Shown: positions 8,560 through 17,799, counted from the stretch's first letter. The stretch: 51,038 bases of DNA from Nostoc punctiforme NIES-2108 (GCA_003326195.1 LXQE01000174.1:9403-60440), one strand, 5' to 3'. The notes: a model not told the origin generated them from the sequence alone. A program made the numbers and translations.

Positions 8560-9348
8560 AGTCCACTTTCCTCAGCCAGTTTGAACAAGGTTGCTGCCCC
8601 TAGTCTAGGGGAAAGTGGGATGTGCAAGGTCAAACTGATTATTTTTTAATTCCAGTAAATTGTGTTCTCTAGCTTAAATGCATGACTGGTGAGGCTTTTG
8701 CAAAGTTTTTTTCCACTGATTTTAGGTTATTACTATATTTCTGCTGGTTCTGGTAACAAAGAGATAAAGTAATAGTCAAATGAAATATAGATAAATATTA
8801 GTTTTTTAAATCTTTAAATATTAAAATTTTTCTTTATCAAATTTTTATATAGTTAATAAATCTGTAGATAAAATACATTAAATTATCCGGTACTTTGGCA
8901 ATTTTTACTTAAACATTATCAAAACTTTTATATTCCTTTAAAAAAGAATATGCCAATGTGAATATTTAAACAAAGTTCCATAAACAAGATAGACATAACA
9001 CCGCTATCTATTGTCAAATATGTAGAAGTAAAAGAATACTTAAGTAATCTATGTAAAGTTATTACATTTGACTAATTACGCATGTATTTGCTTTCTTGAG
9101 CATTGCTTGCCTTACTGAATATGCATCTGCACATCAGTGAAATTTAGAAGGTTTCAAAAACTCAGTAATTTTTTGAAAGCAAACAAAGACTAATATGTTC
9201 TTCAAGTAATTATTCATAATTAGTAATTAATAAAGATATATTTATAAGCCAATCAATGATTAGCCGATCAATATATTTATATCAAGCTTTATGATGCATT
9301 CTTGGTTGAAATATTCATCAATGCAAAACTAATCCTGCAACATTAATT
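8560..9348. other. Long AT-rich intergenic region
   Basis: About 790 bp between divergent mgtE and the PA14 gene. It is extremely AT-rich, especially 8760-9010 and 9180-9270. No gene, RNA or repeat was recognised. It must contain the two divergent promoters and a long leader for the large PA14 protein. Confidence 0.5.
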
Positions 9349-12300
9349 ATGGCATCAAATCAAAACTTATCAACATCTGTAAGCCCAGCAATTACGACTA
9401 AATCATCTCTAGAAAGCATTGACCAAGGGCAAACCAGCATTTCTGCTCGCTCTAGCCTAATCTCTCAAGGAGATGGACTCAAGGCAGAGTATTACGACAA
9501 CATTGACTTCACCAACCTGAAGGTAACTCGCACAGATTCGACGGTGAACTTTAACTGGGGTGCTGGTTCCCCCAATGCGTCGATTGATGCAGATAGCTTC
9601 TCAGCGCGGTGGACAGGTCAGGTAGAAGCCAAGTACAGCGAAACTTACAAGTTCTACACCACTGCTGATGATGGTGTGCGACTGTGGGTGAATGGTCAAC
9701 AAATCATCAATCAGTTTATCGATCAACCTGCCACCGAATCCAGTGGCTCGATCGCATTGGTTGCAGGTCAGAAGTACGATATTAAACTTGAGTACTACGA
9801 AAATAAAAACAATGCCGTTTCTCAACTGCGTTGGTCAAGCACCTCTCAGGCGAAGGAAATCATTCCTCAGTCGCAACTGTATAGTAATGTCAGCACACCT
9901 AGTAATGTTAGTAATGCTAGTAATGGCAACGGACTAAAAGCAGAGTATTACGACAACATTGACTTCACTAATCTGAAGGTAACTCGCACAGATTCGACGG
10001 TGAACTTTAACTGGGGTGCTGGTTCCCCCAATGCGTCGATTGATGCAGATAGCTTCTCAGCGCGGTGGACAGGTCAGGTAGAAGCCAAGTACAGCGAAAC
10101 TTACAAGTTCTACACCACTGCTGATGATGGTGTGCGACTGTGGGTAAATGGTCAACAAATCATCAATCAGTTTATCGATCAACCTGCCACCGAATCCAGT
10201 GGCTCGATCGCACTAGTTGCAGGTCAGAAATACGATATTAAACTTGAGTACTACGAAAATAAAAACAATGCCGTTTCTCAACTGCGTTGGTCAAGCACCT
10301 CTCAGGCGAAGGAAATCATTCCTCAGTCCCAACTGTATAGTAATGTCAGCACACCTAGTAGTGGTGGTAGTGGCAATGGACTCAAAGGAGAGTACTACGA
10401 CAACATCGACTTCACTAACCTGAAAGTAACTACTACAAATCCGACGGTGAACTTTAATTGGGGCGCTGATTCTCCCGCTCCGTCGATTGATGCAGATAGC
10501 TTCTCAGCGCGGTGGACAGGTCAGGTAGAAGCCAAGTACAGCGAAACTTACAAGTTCTACACCACTGCTGATGATGGTGTGCGACTGTGGGTGAATGGTC
10601 AACAAATCATCAATCAGTTTATCGATCAATCTGCCACCGAATCCAGTGGCTCGATCGCATTGGTTGCAGGTCAGAAATACGATATTAAACTTGAGTACTA
10701 CGAAAATAAAGGCAATGCTGTTTCTCAACTGCGTTGGTCAAGCGCCTCTCAGGCGAAGGAAATCATTCCTCAGTCTCAACTTTATTCACCATTTCTTCAG
10801 ACCACTATCACATTAGGATCGTCTTCGACGACTGTGAACGAAGGCAGTGATAGTGTTACCGTTAAAATACTTAGAACTGGAGATTTAAGTGGTACATCTT
10901 CAATCAAATATGCGACTATAGGTAATACTGCTACAAAAGGAGTTGACTATGGGAGTGAAGGCATTGAAAGTGCTGGAACACTGACTTTTGCGGCGGGACA
11001 AAGCAGCGCGCAGGTATCCATTCCGATCAATGATGATTCCTCGATAGAAGCAGATGAAACCTTTAATTTTGTCATCGATCAGGCAGAGGGAGCAACACTC
11101 GGAGTCCAAAGAACTCTCGCAATTACGATTCAAGACAACGATCGCTCCGGCCTCGATTTCAGTCAGCCAGTAGTTAGTGAGGGTGACGGTACTGCTAAGG
11201 TGACAGTTACACGGGGCAATGCTTCGGCGGCGGCTAGCGTCAACTACATAACCCAAGATGGGACTGCTAAAGCTGGATCTGATTACCAGGCTGTATCTGG
11301 AAGCTTGAGTTTTGCAGTCGGACAAACCAGCAACACCATTGTTATCCCCATTCTTAATGACAACGTTGGGGAATCAAATGAAACATTTGCTTTGAAGTTC
11401 AGTAACCCAGTTGGAGTGCAGTTAACTAATCAACAGACAAGTATCACTATTATTGATAATGATTCTGGTAACTTTGCTTTAGATACGGTAGCTTCTGGTT
11501 TGAATCAACCTACAGCTTTTGAATGGGCACCTGATGGTAACAGTATGTTCATTGCCCAGAAAAATGGGGTAGTGCGAGTCATGAAAAACGGTACCTTATT
11601 ATCAACACCATTTACTGATATTCGCGGAGAGGTAAATGATACGCGCGATCGCGGTCTGTTAGGCATTGCTGTACATCCAGATTTTGGCAAAAGTCCAAAC
11701 GGCAACAACTATGTTTACCTGTTGTATACCTACGATCCACCAGAAACTAATACAAGCAATTCTAAGAACAATCCCAATAGTACATTGGACGATCCCGATC
11801 AGAATGGGAATCGGACTGCACGGCTAAGTCGCTTTACAGCCGACCCCAAGACTAATTACACTACTGCGATCGCTGGCAGCGAAGTTGTACTACTCGGCAC
11901 AAATGGCACTTGGGCAAATATCAGCCACCCAGATGGAAATAGTACAAATGTCACACTTGGCTATGCACCATCAGGAATTCTCAACAAAGATACTGGTAAG
12001 CCGTTTACCAGCTTGCAGGATTATCTCAATAATCTCGATAAAGTCCAAAATGTCCAGAATTTTATAGCCAATGATAGTGAATCTCACTCAGTTGGTTCTG
12101 TACATTTTGGTACTGATGGTTCTCTGTTTGTTAGCTTAGGAGATGGTACTTCCTACAATGGAGTAGACCCCAGAGCAATTCGCGTCCAGGATAAGAATAA
12201 TCTATCCGGCAAGATTCTGCGGATTGACCCGATTACTGGTAAAGGCTTATCAAGCAATCCTTTCTACAACGGTGACGCCAATAGCAATATTTCCAAAGTT

Positions 12301-12846
12301 TATGACTTAGGTCTGCGTAACCCCTTCCGTTTCACAATTGATAAAAAGACCAATACCCCCGTAATTGGTGATGTTGGCTTAGGTACTTACGAAGAGGTCA
12401 ATGTCGGAAAACCAGGAGCTAACTTTGGCTGGCCATTCTATGAAGGTGGACTTGATGCAAATGGTAATGTCGTCAGTCTGAAACAACCAGTCTACGCTAA
12501 TTTAGATGCAGCAAAAGCCTTCTATAATAGTGGCTCATCTGTTACAGAACCACTGTACACTTACAAGCATTCTGGTTCTAATTCGATCCTGGTGGGTGAC
12601 TTTTACACAGGTAATACTTTCCCTTCAATCTATCAAGGTGCCTTGTTCATTGGTGATTTCAGTCAAGGAACTATCGATGCTTTGATATTAGATAATCAAG
12701 GTAAAGTTACCTCAGTTAAGCGGTTTGCTTCCCAAACAGACAGGCCTAATCTAGGACTGCCTACACAAATCACCACTGGCCCTGATGGTAATCTGTATTA
12801 CGCAAACTTGACCGGAGGCGAGATCGATCGCTTCCGACCTGTTTAG
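9349..12846 (+). CDS. Three PA14 + two Calx-beta + PQQ-type sugar dehydrogenase fusion protein
   Basis: 1165 residues. Three nearly identical PA14 domains (about 42-178, 194-330, 343-480; each GLK(A/G)EYYDNIDFTNLKVT ... YKFYTTADDGVRLWVNGQ) are carbohydrate-binding beta-barrels. Two Calx-beta repeats follow (about 485-600 with VNEGSDSVTVKI, 600-705 with VSEGDGTAKVTV). The C-terminal 450 residues match the glucose/sorbosone dehydrogenase beta-propeller: LNQPTAFEWAPDGNSMFIAQ, DRGLLGIAVHPDF, VGSVHFGTDGSLFVSLGDG, SGKILRIDP, GLRNPFRF. Members use PQQ to oxidise sugars. No classical signal peptide is visible; surface location is inferred from the domain set. Calx-beta plus PA14 suggests an adhesin-like polysaccharide-facing enzyme. 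Confidence 0.9.
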   Translation: MASNQNLSTSVSPAITTKSSLESIDQGQTSISARSSLISQGDGLKAEYYDNIDFTNLKVTRTDSTVNFNWGAGSPNASIDADSFSARWTGQVEAKYSETYKFYTTADDGVRLWVNGQQIINQFIDQPATESSGSIALVAGQKYDIKLEYYENKNNAVSQLRWSSTSQAKEIIPQSQLYSNVSTPSNVSNASNGNGLKAEYYDNIDFTNLKVTRTDSTVNFNWGAGSPNASIDADSFSARWTGQVEAKYSETYKFYTTADDGVRLWVNGQQIINQFIDQPATESSGSIALVAGQKYDIKLEYYENKNNAVSQLRWSSTSQAKEIIPQSQLYSNVSTPSSGGSGNGLKGEYYDNIDFTNLKVTTTNPTVNFNWGADSPAPSIDADSFSARWTGQVEAKYSETYKFYTTADDGVRLWVNGQQIINQFIDQSATESSGSIALVAGQKYDIKLEYYENKGNAVSQLRWSSASQAKEIIPQSQLYSPFLQTTITLGSSSTTVNEGSDSVTVKILRTGDLSGTSSIKYATIGNTATKGVDYGSEGIESAGTLTFAAGQSSAQVSIPINDDSSIEADETFNFVIDQAEGATLGVQRTLAITIQDNDRSGLDFSQPVVSEGDGTAKVTVTRGNASAAASVNYITQDGTAKAGSDYQAVSGSLSFAVGQTSNTIVIPILNDNVGESNETFALKFSNPVGVQLTNQQTSITIIDNDSGNFALDTVASGLNQPTAFEWAPDGNSMFIAQKNGVVRVMKNGTLLSTPFTDIRGEVNDTRDRGLLGIAVHPDFGKSPNGNNYVYLLYTYDPPETNTSNSKNNPNSTLDDPDQNGNRTARLSRFTADPKTNYTTAIAGSEVVLLGTNGTWANISHPDGNSTNVTLGYAPSGILNKDTGKPFTSLQDYLNNLDKVQNVQNFIANDSESHSVGSVHFGTDGSLFVSLGDGTSYNGVDPRAIRVQDKNNLSGKILRIDPITGKGLSSNPFYNGDANSNISKVYDLGLRNPFRFTIDKKTNTPVIGDVGLGTYEEVNVGKPGANFGWPFYEGGLDANGNVVSLKQPVYANLDAAKAFYNSGSSVTEPLYTYKHSGSNSILVGDFYTGNTFPSIYQGALFIGDFSQGTIDALILDNQGKVTSVKRFASQTDRPNLGLPTQITTGPDGNLYYANLTGGEIDRFRPV
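9466..10795 (+). repeat. Three near-identical direct repeats encoding PA14 domains
   Basis: Equivalent points lie at 9602, 10058 and 10505, giving spacings of 456 and 447 bp, both multiples of 3. Long blocks are identical at the DNA level, including synonymous positions, so the duplication is recent or maintained by gene conversion. Copy 3 is the most divergent at its 5' end. Confidence 0.9.
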
Positions 12847-12888
12847 AGGTAAATACAGTTTAGAATGAGCAACAAAACCCTGATGTAG

Positions 12889-12908
12889 AGACGCGATTTA
12901 TCGCGTCT
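12889..12908. terminator. Palindrome of the GACGCGAT family after the PA14 gene
   Basis: AGACGCGAT / ATCGCGTCT with a 2-nt centre, 43 bp after the stop. It is the same sequence family as the 3541 hairpin. It may aid termination, but there is no long T run. Confidence 0.45.
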
Positions 12909-12987
12909 TGAAAGACCAATAATTATCTACGCCAATAACCCTTAACCCAAGCGTATTGGTTTAGAGATGACATAAAAGTTATCAGTT

Positions 12988-13019
12988 ATCAGTGAACAGT
13001 TATCCGACTGTTCACTGAT
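12988..13019. terminator. Bidirectional hairpin between convergent genes
   Basis: A perfect 12-bp stem (ATCAGTGAACAG / CTGTTCACTGAT) with an 8-nt loop, followed on plus by TTTTG. It sits just beyond the stop of the minus-strand reductase (13025) and serves the PA14 gene from the other side. Confidence 0.65.
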
Positions 13020-13024
13020 TTTGA

Positions 13025-14581
13025 TTAAGATAACTTTGTTAGAAATCCCAACAATTTTTTGGTATTTGATGTTAATAGCGTTCGACGATAAGCATCAGCG
13101 GCTTTTTTAATCGCTTCGGCTTGAGTGGGATAAGGATGAATTACACTGCTTAATTTGCTCAAACCAATCTTATTCACCATTGCCGTAGTCACTTCTGAAA
13201 TCATCTCACCTGCGTGACTGGCGACAATAGTTGCACCGATAATTTCATCAGACCCCTTTTTATGGTGGATTTTGAGAAATCCTAACTCTTCACCATCTGC
13301 GATCGCTCGATCTACACTATTAAAAGGTATGTTGATTGTCGTCACCTCAATCCCCAATTTCTGCGCCTCGTGTTCGTATAACCCTACATGAGCAATTTCT
13401 GGATCGGTATAAGTTACCCAAGGCATCACCAGACTACTGAGTTTCGAGCGTCCTATGCCAAAGGGAGAAAACAGGGTATTTTTAATTACAATCCGCGCTG
13501 CTGCATCAGCAGCATGGGTAAACTTCCAGTTCATGCAGATATCGCCAGCTGCATAAATTTTGGGATTGGTCGTCTGGAGGTAATCATTTACCTTTACGCC
13601 TTGGTGCTTGTCATATTCTACACCCACAGCTTCTAAATTTAGATTTTCTACATTTGGCGATCGCCCCGCACCGACTAAAATTTCATCGACTGTCACCGAA
13701 TCTCGATGACCGTTGGAGGAAAAGTAAAGGCGTTTCCCCTCGGTGACAGTTACTACTTCTTCTAACTTGGAATTTAGTACCAGGCGAATTCCTTCTTTAA
13801 TCAAAACCTTTTGGAGAATTTCAGCGCCTTCAGCATCTTCTTTATTAAGGATGTGAGAACCGCTATGGAAAAGCACCACCTCACAACCCAACCGCCGGAA
13901 AGCTTGCGCCAATTCGCAACCAATGGGGCCGCCACCAATCACCGCCAAACGTTCCGGTCGTTGAATTAGAGAAAAAACCGTTTCATTGGTTAGATAACCT
14001 GCCTGTTCAATTCCCGGAATCGACAGTTGTGCAGCTCTTGCGCCAGTCGCAATTACAGCTTTTTTAAATCGGAGGGTTTTATCGCCAACTTCCACCGTAT
14101 TTTTACTTGCAAATCGACCGCTACCCAAAAAGACATCGACACCCAACTTTTGAAACCGTTCCGCCGAGTCGTTAGGGCTGATATCAGCCCTTATCCGCCG
14201 CATCCTGGCCATAACTTTGGGAAAATCAACATCAATATTATGTTGGGGAATATTAACTCCCAAGTCTTTAGCATCCCAGATTTCGCCAATGATGCGGGCA
14301 GAGCGAATAATAGTTTTAGATGGTACGCAACCAACATTTAAGCAATCTCCACCCATGAGATGCTTTTCAATTAACGCCACCTTTAAACCCAAATCCAGAC
14401 CCGCAGCACCCGCCGCCACGACTAATCCCGCCGTACCAGCACCAATTACTACCAAGTCGTAAACATCGGCAGGTTGAGGATTAACCCAATTTGGCGGATG
14501 GACGTAAGATACCAACTTTTGGTTATACTCGTCAATTGGGCGAACTGTGACTCTCTCTAAATCTGAATTGGTCATTGGCAA
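13025..14581 (-). CDS. Pyridine nucleotide-disulfide oxidoreductase, MerA/Lpd-like
   Basis: 518 residues, a FAD-dependent class I disulfide reductase. FAD loop VIGAGTAGLVVAAGAAGLG-type near residue 48; redox-active pair in GGDCLNVGCVPSKT; NAD(P) loop AVIGGGPIGCELAQAFRRLG; second FAD motif IYAAGDICMNWKFTHAADA; dimer-interface HPYPTQAEAIKKAAD. It is often labelled mercuric reductase, but the N-terminal metal-binding domain and the C-terminal vicinal Cys pair of true MerA are both missing (ends KKLLGFLTKLS), so mercury reduction is unlikely. It lies upstream of two TVP38 genes on the same strand direction but separated by about 410 bp, an association common in cyanobacteria. Substrate unknown. 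Confidence 0.9.
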   Translation of the reverse strand: MPMTNSDLERVTVRPIDEYNQKLVSYVHPPNWVNPQPADVYDLVVIGAGTAGLVVAAGAAGLDLGLKVALIEKHLMGGDCLNVGCVPSKTIIRSARIIGEIWDAKDLGVNIPQHNIDVDFPKVMARMRRIRADISPNDSAERFQKLGVDVFLGSGRFASKNTVEVGDKTLRFKKAVIATGARAAQLSIPGIEQAGYLTNETVFSLIQRPERLAVIGGGPIGCELAQAFRRLGCEVVLFHSGSHILNKEDAEGAEILQKVLIKEGIRLVLNSKLEEVVTVTEGKRLYFSSNGHRDSVTVDEILVGAGRSPNVENLNLEAVGVEYDKHQGVKVNDYLQTTNPKIYAAGDICMNWKFTHAADAAARIVIKNTLFSPFGIGRSKLSSLVMPWVTYTDPEIAHVGLYEHEAQKLGIEVTTINIPFNSVDRAIADGEELGFLKIHHKKGSDEIIGATIVASHAGEMISEVTTAMVNKIGLSKLSSVIHPYPTQAEAIKKAADAYRRTLLTSNTKKLLGFLTKLS

Positions 14582-14723
14582 AACCTCTTTTAAAATTAAG
14601 AATCCCGATTAATTTAGGCAGATCAGTCTTTTATTTTTTATGCTTGTTTATAGCGTCGATTGAGTTAGCTACAAGAACACCAACCCCGCCAAAACTACGC
14701 TTTGCCTCCCCTACCCTTAGCAA

Positions 14724-14878
14724 CTATGGTGTATACACAAGTCTGAAGTAGTTTACGAATCTGGTTTTTACCCCACCCTAACCCTCCCCGATATATTGGG
14801 GAGGGAACTAGATTTCTTGTTTCCCCCCTTTATAAGGGGGGATTAAGGGGGGTAATTTGACTTGTATATACACCGTAG
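14724..14878. mobile_element. Putative MITE, 155 bp, with 20-bp terminal inverted repeats
   Basis: Left end CTATGGTGTATACACAAGTC (14724-14743) and the reverse complement of the right end CTACGGTGTATATACAAGTC (14859-14878) match at 18 of 20 bases. The interior carries two G/C hairpins, around CCTCCCCGATATATTGGGGA and CCCCCCTTTATAAGGGGGG. It has no coding capacity. No clear target duplication was seen. It occupies most of the 14582-14994 spacer; the rest holds a further AGGGGATTAAGGGGGG repeat at 14890-14907. Confidence 0.6.
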
Positions 14879-14994
14879 CCCCTCTTAGCAAGGGGATTAA
14901 GGGGGGTGCAATGACTATGGGAATCATAACTAATTACGCGGACATGATATTACAGCAATTTGCAGTTGACATAGATTTGTACAGTGGTGCTACC

Positions 14995-15768
14995 CTACAA
15001 TTCTTCTTCTAAAGCTTTGCGTGCAATCCGGGTTACATAAACTGTAACGGCGACTGTCGCAAACAAACCCAAGATGCGAATTGCCCATTGTAAAGTCGGG
15101 TTGGTAGGTTGAGTCTCAGTGCCAATCATGGCCAGATTACCTGCAAGGGAACCAATATAAACATACATAATGGTTCCGGGAATCATGCCTAGAGAGCCGA
15201 TGAAGTAATCTTGAAGTGAAACCCCCGTGATACCAAAGGCATAGTTGAGCAAATTGAAAGGGAATATGGGGGATAGTCGCGTTAACAGGACAATTTTTAA
15301 TCCTTCTTTACCTACCGCTTGGTCAATGGCGGCAAATTTTTTGTTATCTGCGATTTTACCAGCAACCCAACCCCTTGCTAAATAACGTCCGACGAGAAAA
15401 GCAGCAGTAGCGCCAAGGGTTGCACCGATAAACACGTAGAGAGAACCCCAAACTGCACCAAAAATCACACCAGCTCCCAAGGTGAGAATAGAACCTGGGA
15501 AAAAAGCAACGGTAGCGACAATATAAAGGGCAATAAAAGCTATGGCTCCTAACGCACCCAGGCTATCAATCCACTGCAAGGCTTCGCGTAAAATTGCTTG
15601 GGGATTGAAAGAATTTGAATTTGCTAATTCTTGTGCCAAAGCTGGGTGTGTGTTTAATGAGAAACTACTTGCCAATATTAGTAATATTAATACACTGAGG
15701 CTAAAAAACTTCTGGAAGTTTCTGGCATTAATACTTTTAAATATCTGAATGATTGTTAGTTTTTTCAT
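14995..15768 (-). CDS. TVP38/TMEM64 family membrane protein (downstream copy)
   Basis: 257 residues with an N-terminal hydrophobic segment (about 22-42). The VTT/TVP38 (SNARE-associated, DedA-related) core follows: FFPGSILTLGAGVIFG, GATLGATAAFLVGRYLARGWV, LLTRLSPIFPFNLLNYAFGI and PGTIMYVYIGSLAGNLA are the family's signature loops. These are polytopic inner-membrane proteins, some now linked to lipid scrambling or transport; the exact role here is unknown. The start ATG at 15768 overlaps the end of the upstream paralogue by 32 nt, which suggests translational coupling. The two copies share long identical stretches, so they arose by tandem duplication. Confidence 0.92.
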   Translation of the reverse strand: MKKLTIIQIFKSINARNFQKFFSLSVLILLILASSFSLNTHPALAQELANSNSFNPQAILREALQWIDSLGALGAIAFIALYIVATVAFFPGSILTLGAGVIFGAVWGSLYVFIGATLGATAAFLVGRYLARGWVAGKIADNKKFAAIDQAVGKEGLKIVLLTRLSPIFPFNLLNYAFGITGVSLQDYFIGSLGMIPGTIMYVYIGSLAGNLAMIGTETQPTNPTLQWAIRILGLFATVAVTVYVTRIARKALEEEL

Positions 15769-16495
15769 GGGTTGTGATTTCTTCTACTGCCACACTTTGA
15801 GCTAATGCTTTCTGAGCAATTTTTGTGATATATACAGTTACAGCAACGGTAGCAATCAACCCAACTACTTGCATTATCCATTGCCAGATTTGAGTTTCTG
15901 GAGTAATTGGTTGATGAGAGGTGTTAATCATGGCAAGATTACCAGCTAAAGAACCAATATAAACGTACATCACAGTTCCGGGAATAATGCCGAAGGAACC
16001 TAATATATAGTCTTTGAGAGAAACCTGTGTTATCCCAAAAGCATAATTTAATAAATTGAAGGGAAAAATAGGTGAAAGACGAGTTAGCAAAACAATTTTC
16101 CATCCTTCTTTAGCAACTGCTAAATCAATCGTTTTAAATTTAGGATGTTTTTCCATTTGTCGAGAAACCCAATCCCGCGACAGGTAGCGTCCAATAAGAA
16201 AAGCCAAGGTTGCTCCAATTGTTGCAGCAATTAGCACATATATCGATCCCCAAAAGACACCAAACAGACAACCACCTTTGAGGGTTAGAAGAGAACCCGG
16301 TATAAATAGTAATGTTGCTAAGTTGAAAATAACTATGTAGGCAATAGGCCCTAAAGTACCAAGACTGTGAACCCAAATGACTAAGGTCTGTAAAAGTCCC
16401 TGAAAATTTAACTGTTTAGCAGCAATTATTAGAGTGATAATCAGGCAACTTAGCAGTAGTAGTTTGAGTTTGGAATTTAATAAACGCTTGTTCAT
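15737..16495 (-). CDS. TVP38/TMEM64 family membrane protein (upstream copy)
   Basis: 252 residues from ATG at 16495 (MNKRLLNSKLKLLLLSCLII, a clean N-terminal hydrophobic segment). A GTG at 16510 would add 5 residues. Core motifs: IPGSLLTLKGGCLFG, GATLAFLIGRYLSRDWVS, LLTRLSPIFPFNLLNYAFGIT, PGTVMYVYIGSLAGNLAMI. It is a tandem paralogue of the next gene, with which it overlaps by 32 nt. The extra C-terminal tail VAVEEITTHEKTNNHSD is polar. The 5' side abuts a 21-bp repeat array that stays open in the same frame but offers no standard start. TVP38 proteins sit in the inner membrane; function unassigned. Confidence 0.9.
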   Translation of the reverse strand: MNKRLLNSKLKLLLLSCLIITLIIAAKQLNFQGLLQTLVIWVHSLGTLGPIAYIVIFNLATLLFIPGSLLTLKGGCLFGVFWGSIYVLIAATIGATLAFLIGRYLSRDWVSRQMEKHPKFKTIDLAVAKEGWKIVLLTRLSPIFPFNLLNYAFGITQVSLKDYILGSFGIIPGTVMYVYIGSLAGNLAMINTSHQPITPETQIWQWIMQVVGLIATVAVTVYITKIAQKALAQSVAVEEITTHEKTNNHSDI

Positions 16496-16515
16496 TTTTA
16501 TAAATTTCACCCTCA

Positions 16516-16632
16516 GAGGCTCGATGTTGACCTTCTGAGGCTCGACGTTGACCTTTTGAGGCTCAATGTTGACCTTCTGAGGCTCAATGTTGACCTTCTG
16601 AGGCTCGATGTTGACCTTCTGAGGCTCAACTT
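16516..16632. repeat. 21-bp tandem array upstream of the TVP38 pair
   Basis: GAGGCTC starts at 16516, 16537, 16558, 16579, 16600 and 16621: five full units of GAGGCTCRAYGTTGACCTTYT-type sequence and one partial. The period is exactly 21 bp. Read on minus it is open in the TVP38 frame (VNIEPQK heptads) up to a TGA upstream. Confidence 0.95.
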
Positions 16633-16690
16633 TAAAATTTACACCTCAAATCCAATGCCCCTAAGATATACCACCTACATGATAAACAGC

Positions 16691-17401
16691 TTAAAGCCTC
16701 TTAAATTTTTCTCGGCGATACCAGCTACAAATTCGCTCAGGTGAAACGCCGAGCAAATAAGCAATAATTACTATTTGATTAAGTAGCGTAGTTTTCAATA
16801 CTCCCTTTTGCAACCATCTACGGGCTGAAGTGACAACTGGTGTGGGAATAATTACAACGCGTCCGATGCGTTTTAAACGACGCATGAGTTCAAAGTCTTC
16901 CATGATAGGCAATTCGGGAAAACTACCTATTTGCTGAAATACTTCCTTGGTTAAAAAAATTGCTTGGTCGCCATAAGGCATTTGGTAAAAATGCGATCGC
17001 ACATTTACTCCCCACTCTACCCATCGTAAACTTAAAAGTGACGCATCAATCCGCAACTTAAAAGCACCAGCCACAATCCCAGGCTGTTGTAGTGCTGTGC
17101 GAATCATCTCATCAAACCCAGTTGGTAAACGGGTATCTGCATGGAGAAATAACAGAATCTCGCCGCTAGCCGCTACAGCACCCGCGTTCATTTGCACAGC
17201 ACGACCGGGAGATGATGAGATAACTTTCACATTTAAAGACTGAGCGATCGCTACAGTATCATCACTAGAGCCACCATCGACTACAATGACTTCTATATTT
17301 ATACTGCCTTGAGTAGTAGCAATGGCTTTTTGAATATTCCCCGCTTCATTAATAGCCGGAATAATAATCGAAATTTTGGCTGCGTCAATACTCTCACTCA
17401 T
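16691..17401 (-). CDS. TIGR04283 family glycosyltransferase
   Basis: 236 residues, GT-A fold family 2. The N-terminus ISIIIPAINEAGNI, then VIVVDGGSSDDTVAIA (nucleotide-sugar site), GRAVQMNAGA, and LLFLHADTRLP containing the DxD-like metal site are typical of TIGR04283. That subfamily is linked in some genomes to arsenosugar biosynthesis, but no arsenic gene is seen here. The C-terminal part (PYGDQAIFLTKEVF, ELPIMEDFELMRRLKRIGR) completes the acceptor side. The ATG start overlaps the stop of the Trypco1 gene by 4 nt (ATGA), so the two are co-translated. The spacer to the TVP38 genes holds the 21-bp array. Confidence 0.9.
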   Translation of the reverse strand: MSESIDAAKISIIIPAINEAGNIQKAIATTQGSINIEVIVVDGGSSDDTVAIAQSLNVKVISSSPGRAVQMNAGAVAASGEILLFLHADTRLPTGFDEMIRTALQQPGIVAGAFKLRIDASLLSLRWVEWGVNVRSHFYQMPYGDQAIFLTKEVFQQIGSFPELPIMEDFELMRRLKRIGRVVIIPTPVVTSARRWLQKGVLKTTLLNQIVIIAYLLGVSPERICSWYRREKFKRL

Positions 17402-17799
17402 GATTGCTGAGTTTTCTTTTCCGGTTGGTCAGGAAATGAACACTCTACCGTTATCTTCAGATTGCTTTCAGCAGTGCCTTTAGTCACATAAGGTATACCT
17501 GCTTCACCGCCAACTTTGATGCCAAATTCTAGAGTGACTTTATCAATATTAGCAACAGGGATTCTTTTAAAAGCATTAAGTGAATAAACAGTGTAAGCCC
17601 GAATTGTACCTTCAATTGCTTGGAAATTTTGCACTATCTGTTTTTGTGCAGCATCAGCATCCCATCCCTTATCAATTAGTGCTTCTTCTTCTCCCTCCGG
17701 GGAAACTTCGGTAATGACTGGTGGTGCATCTACGTTATTTGTGGCTTCAATGTAAATAATCGTGCCATCTTCTAACTGAATAGGTGTGAGTTGAGTCAT
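17398..17799 (-). CDS. CU044_2847 / Trypco1-domain protein
   Basis: 133 residues. The beginning PIQLEDGTIIYIEATN and the end LEFGIKVGGEAGIPYVTKG...NLKITVEC match the small CU044_2847 family, also called trypsin-co-occurring domain 1. In known genomes it travels with caspase-like and trypsin-like proteases and NTPase conflict proteins. Its gene is divergent from a caspase-nSTAND gene 135 bp away and overlaps a glycosyltransferase gene by 4 nt. The middle (residues 40-75, KGWDADAAQKQ...) is helical. Function unproven; a regulatory or adaptor role for the protease is inferred. ATG start at 17799. Confidence 0.82.
   Translation of the reverse strand: MTQLTPIQLEDGTIIYIEATNNVDAPPVITEVSPEGEEEALIDKGWDADAAQKQIVQNFQAIEGTIRAYTVYSLNAFKRIPVANIDKVTLEFGIKVGGEAGIPYVTKGTAESNLKITVECSFPDQPEKKTQQS

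Noticed and set aside
13025..14581. Mercuric reductase (merA) call
   Set aside because: Neither the N-terminal HMA domain nor the C-terminal vicinal cysteines are present; the only redox pair is C-L-N-V-G-C. Kept as a general disulfide oxidoreductase.
16516..16632. CRISPR-like array
   Set aside because: The 21-bp period has no spacers.
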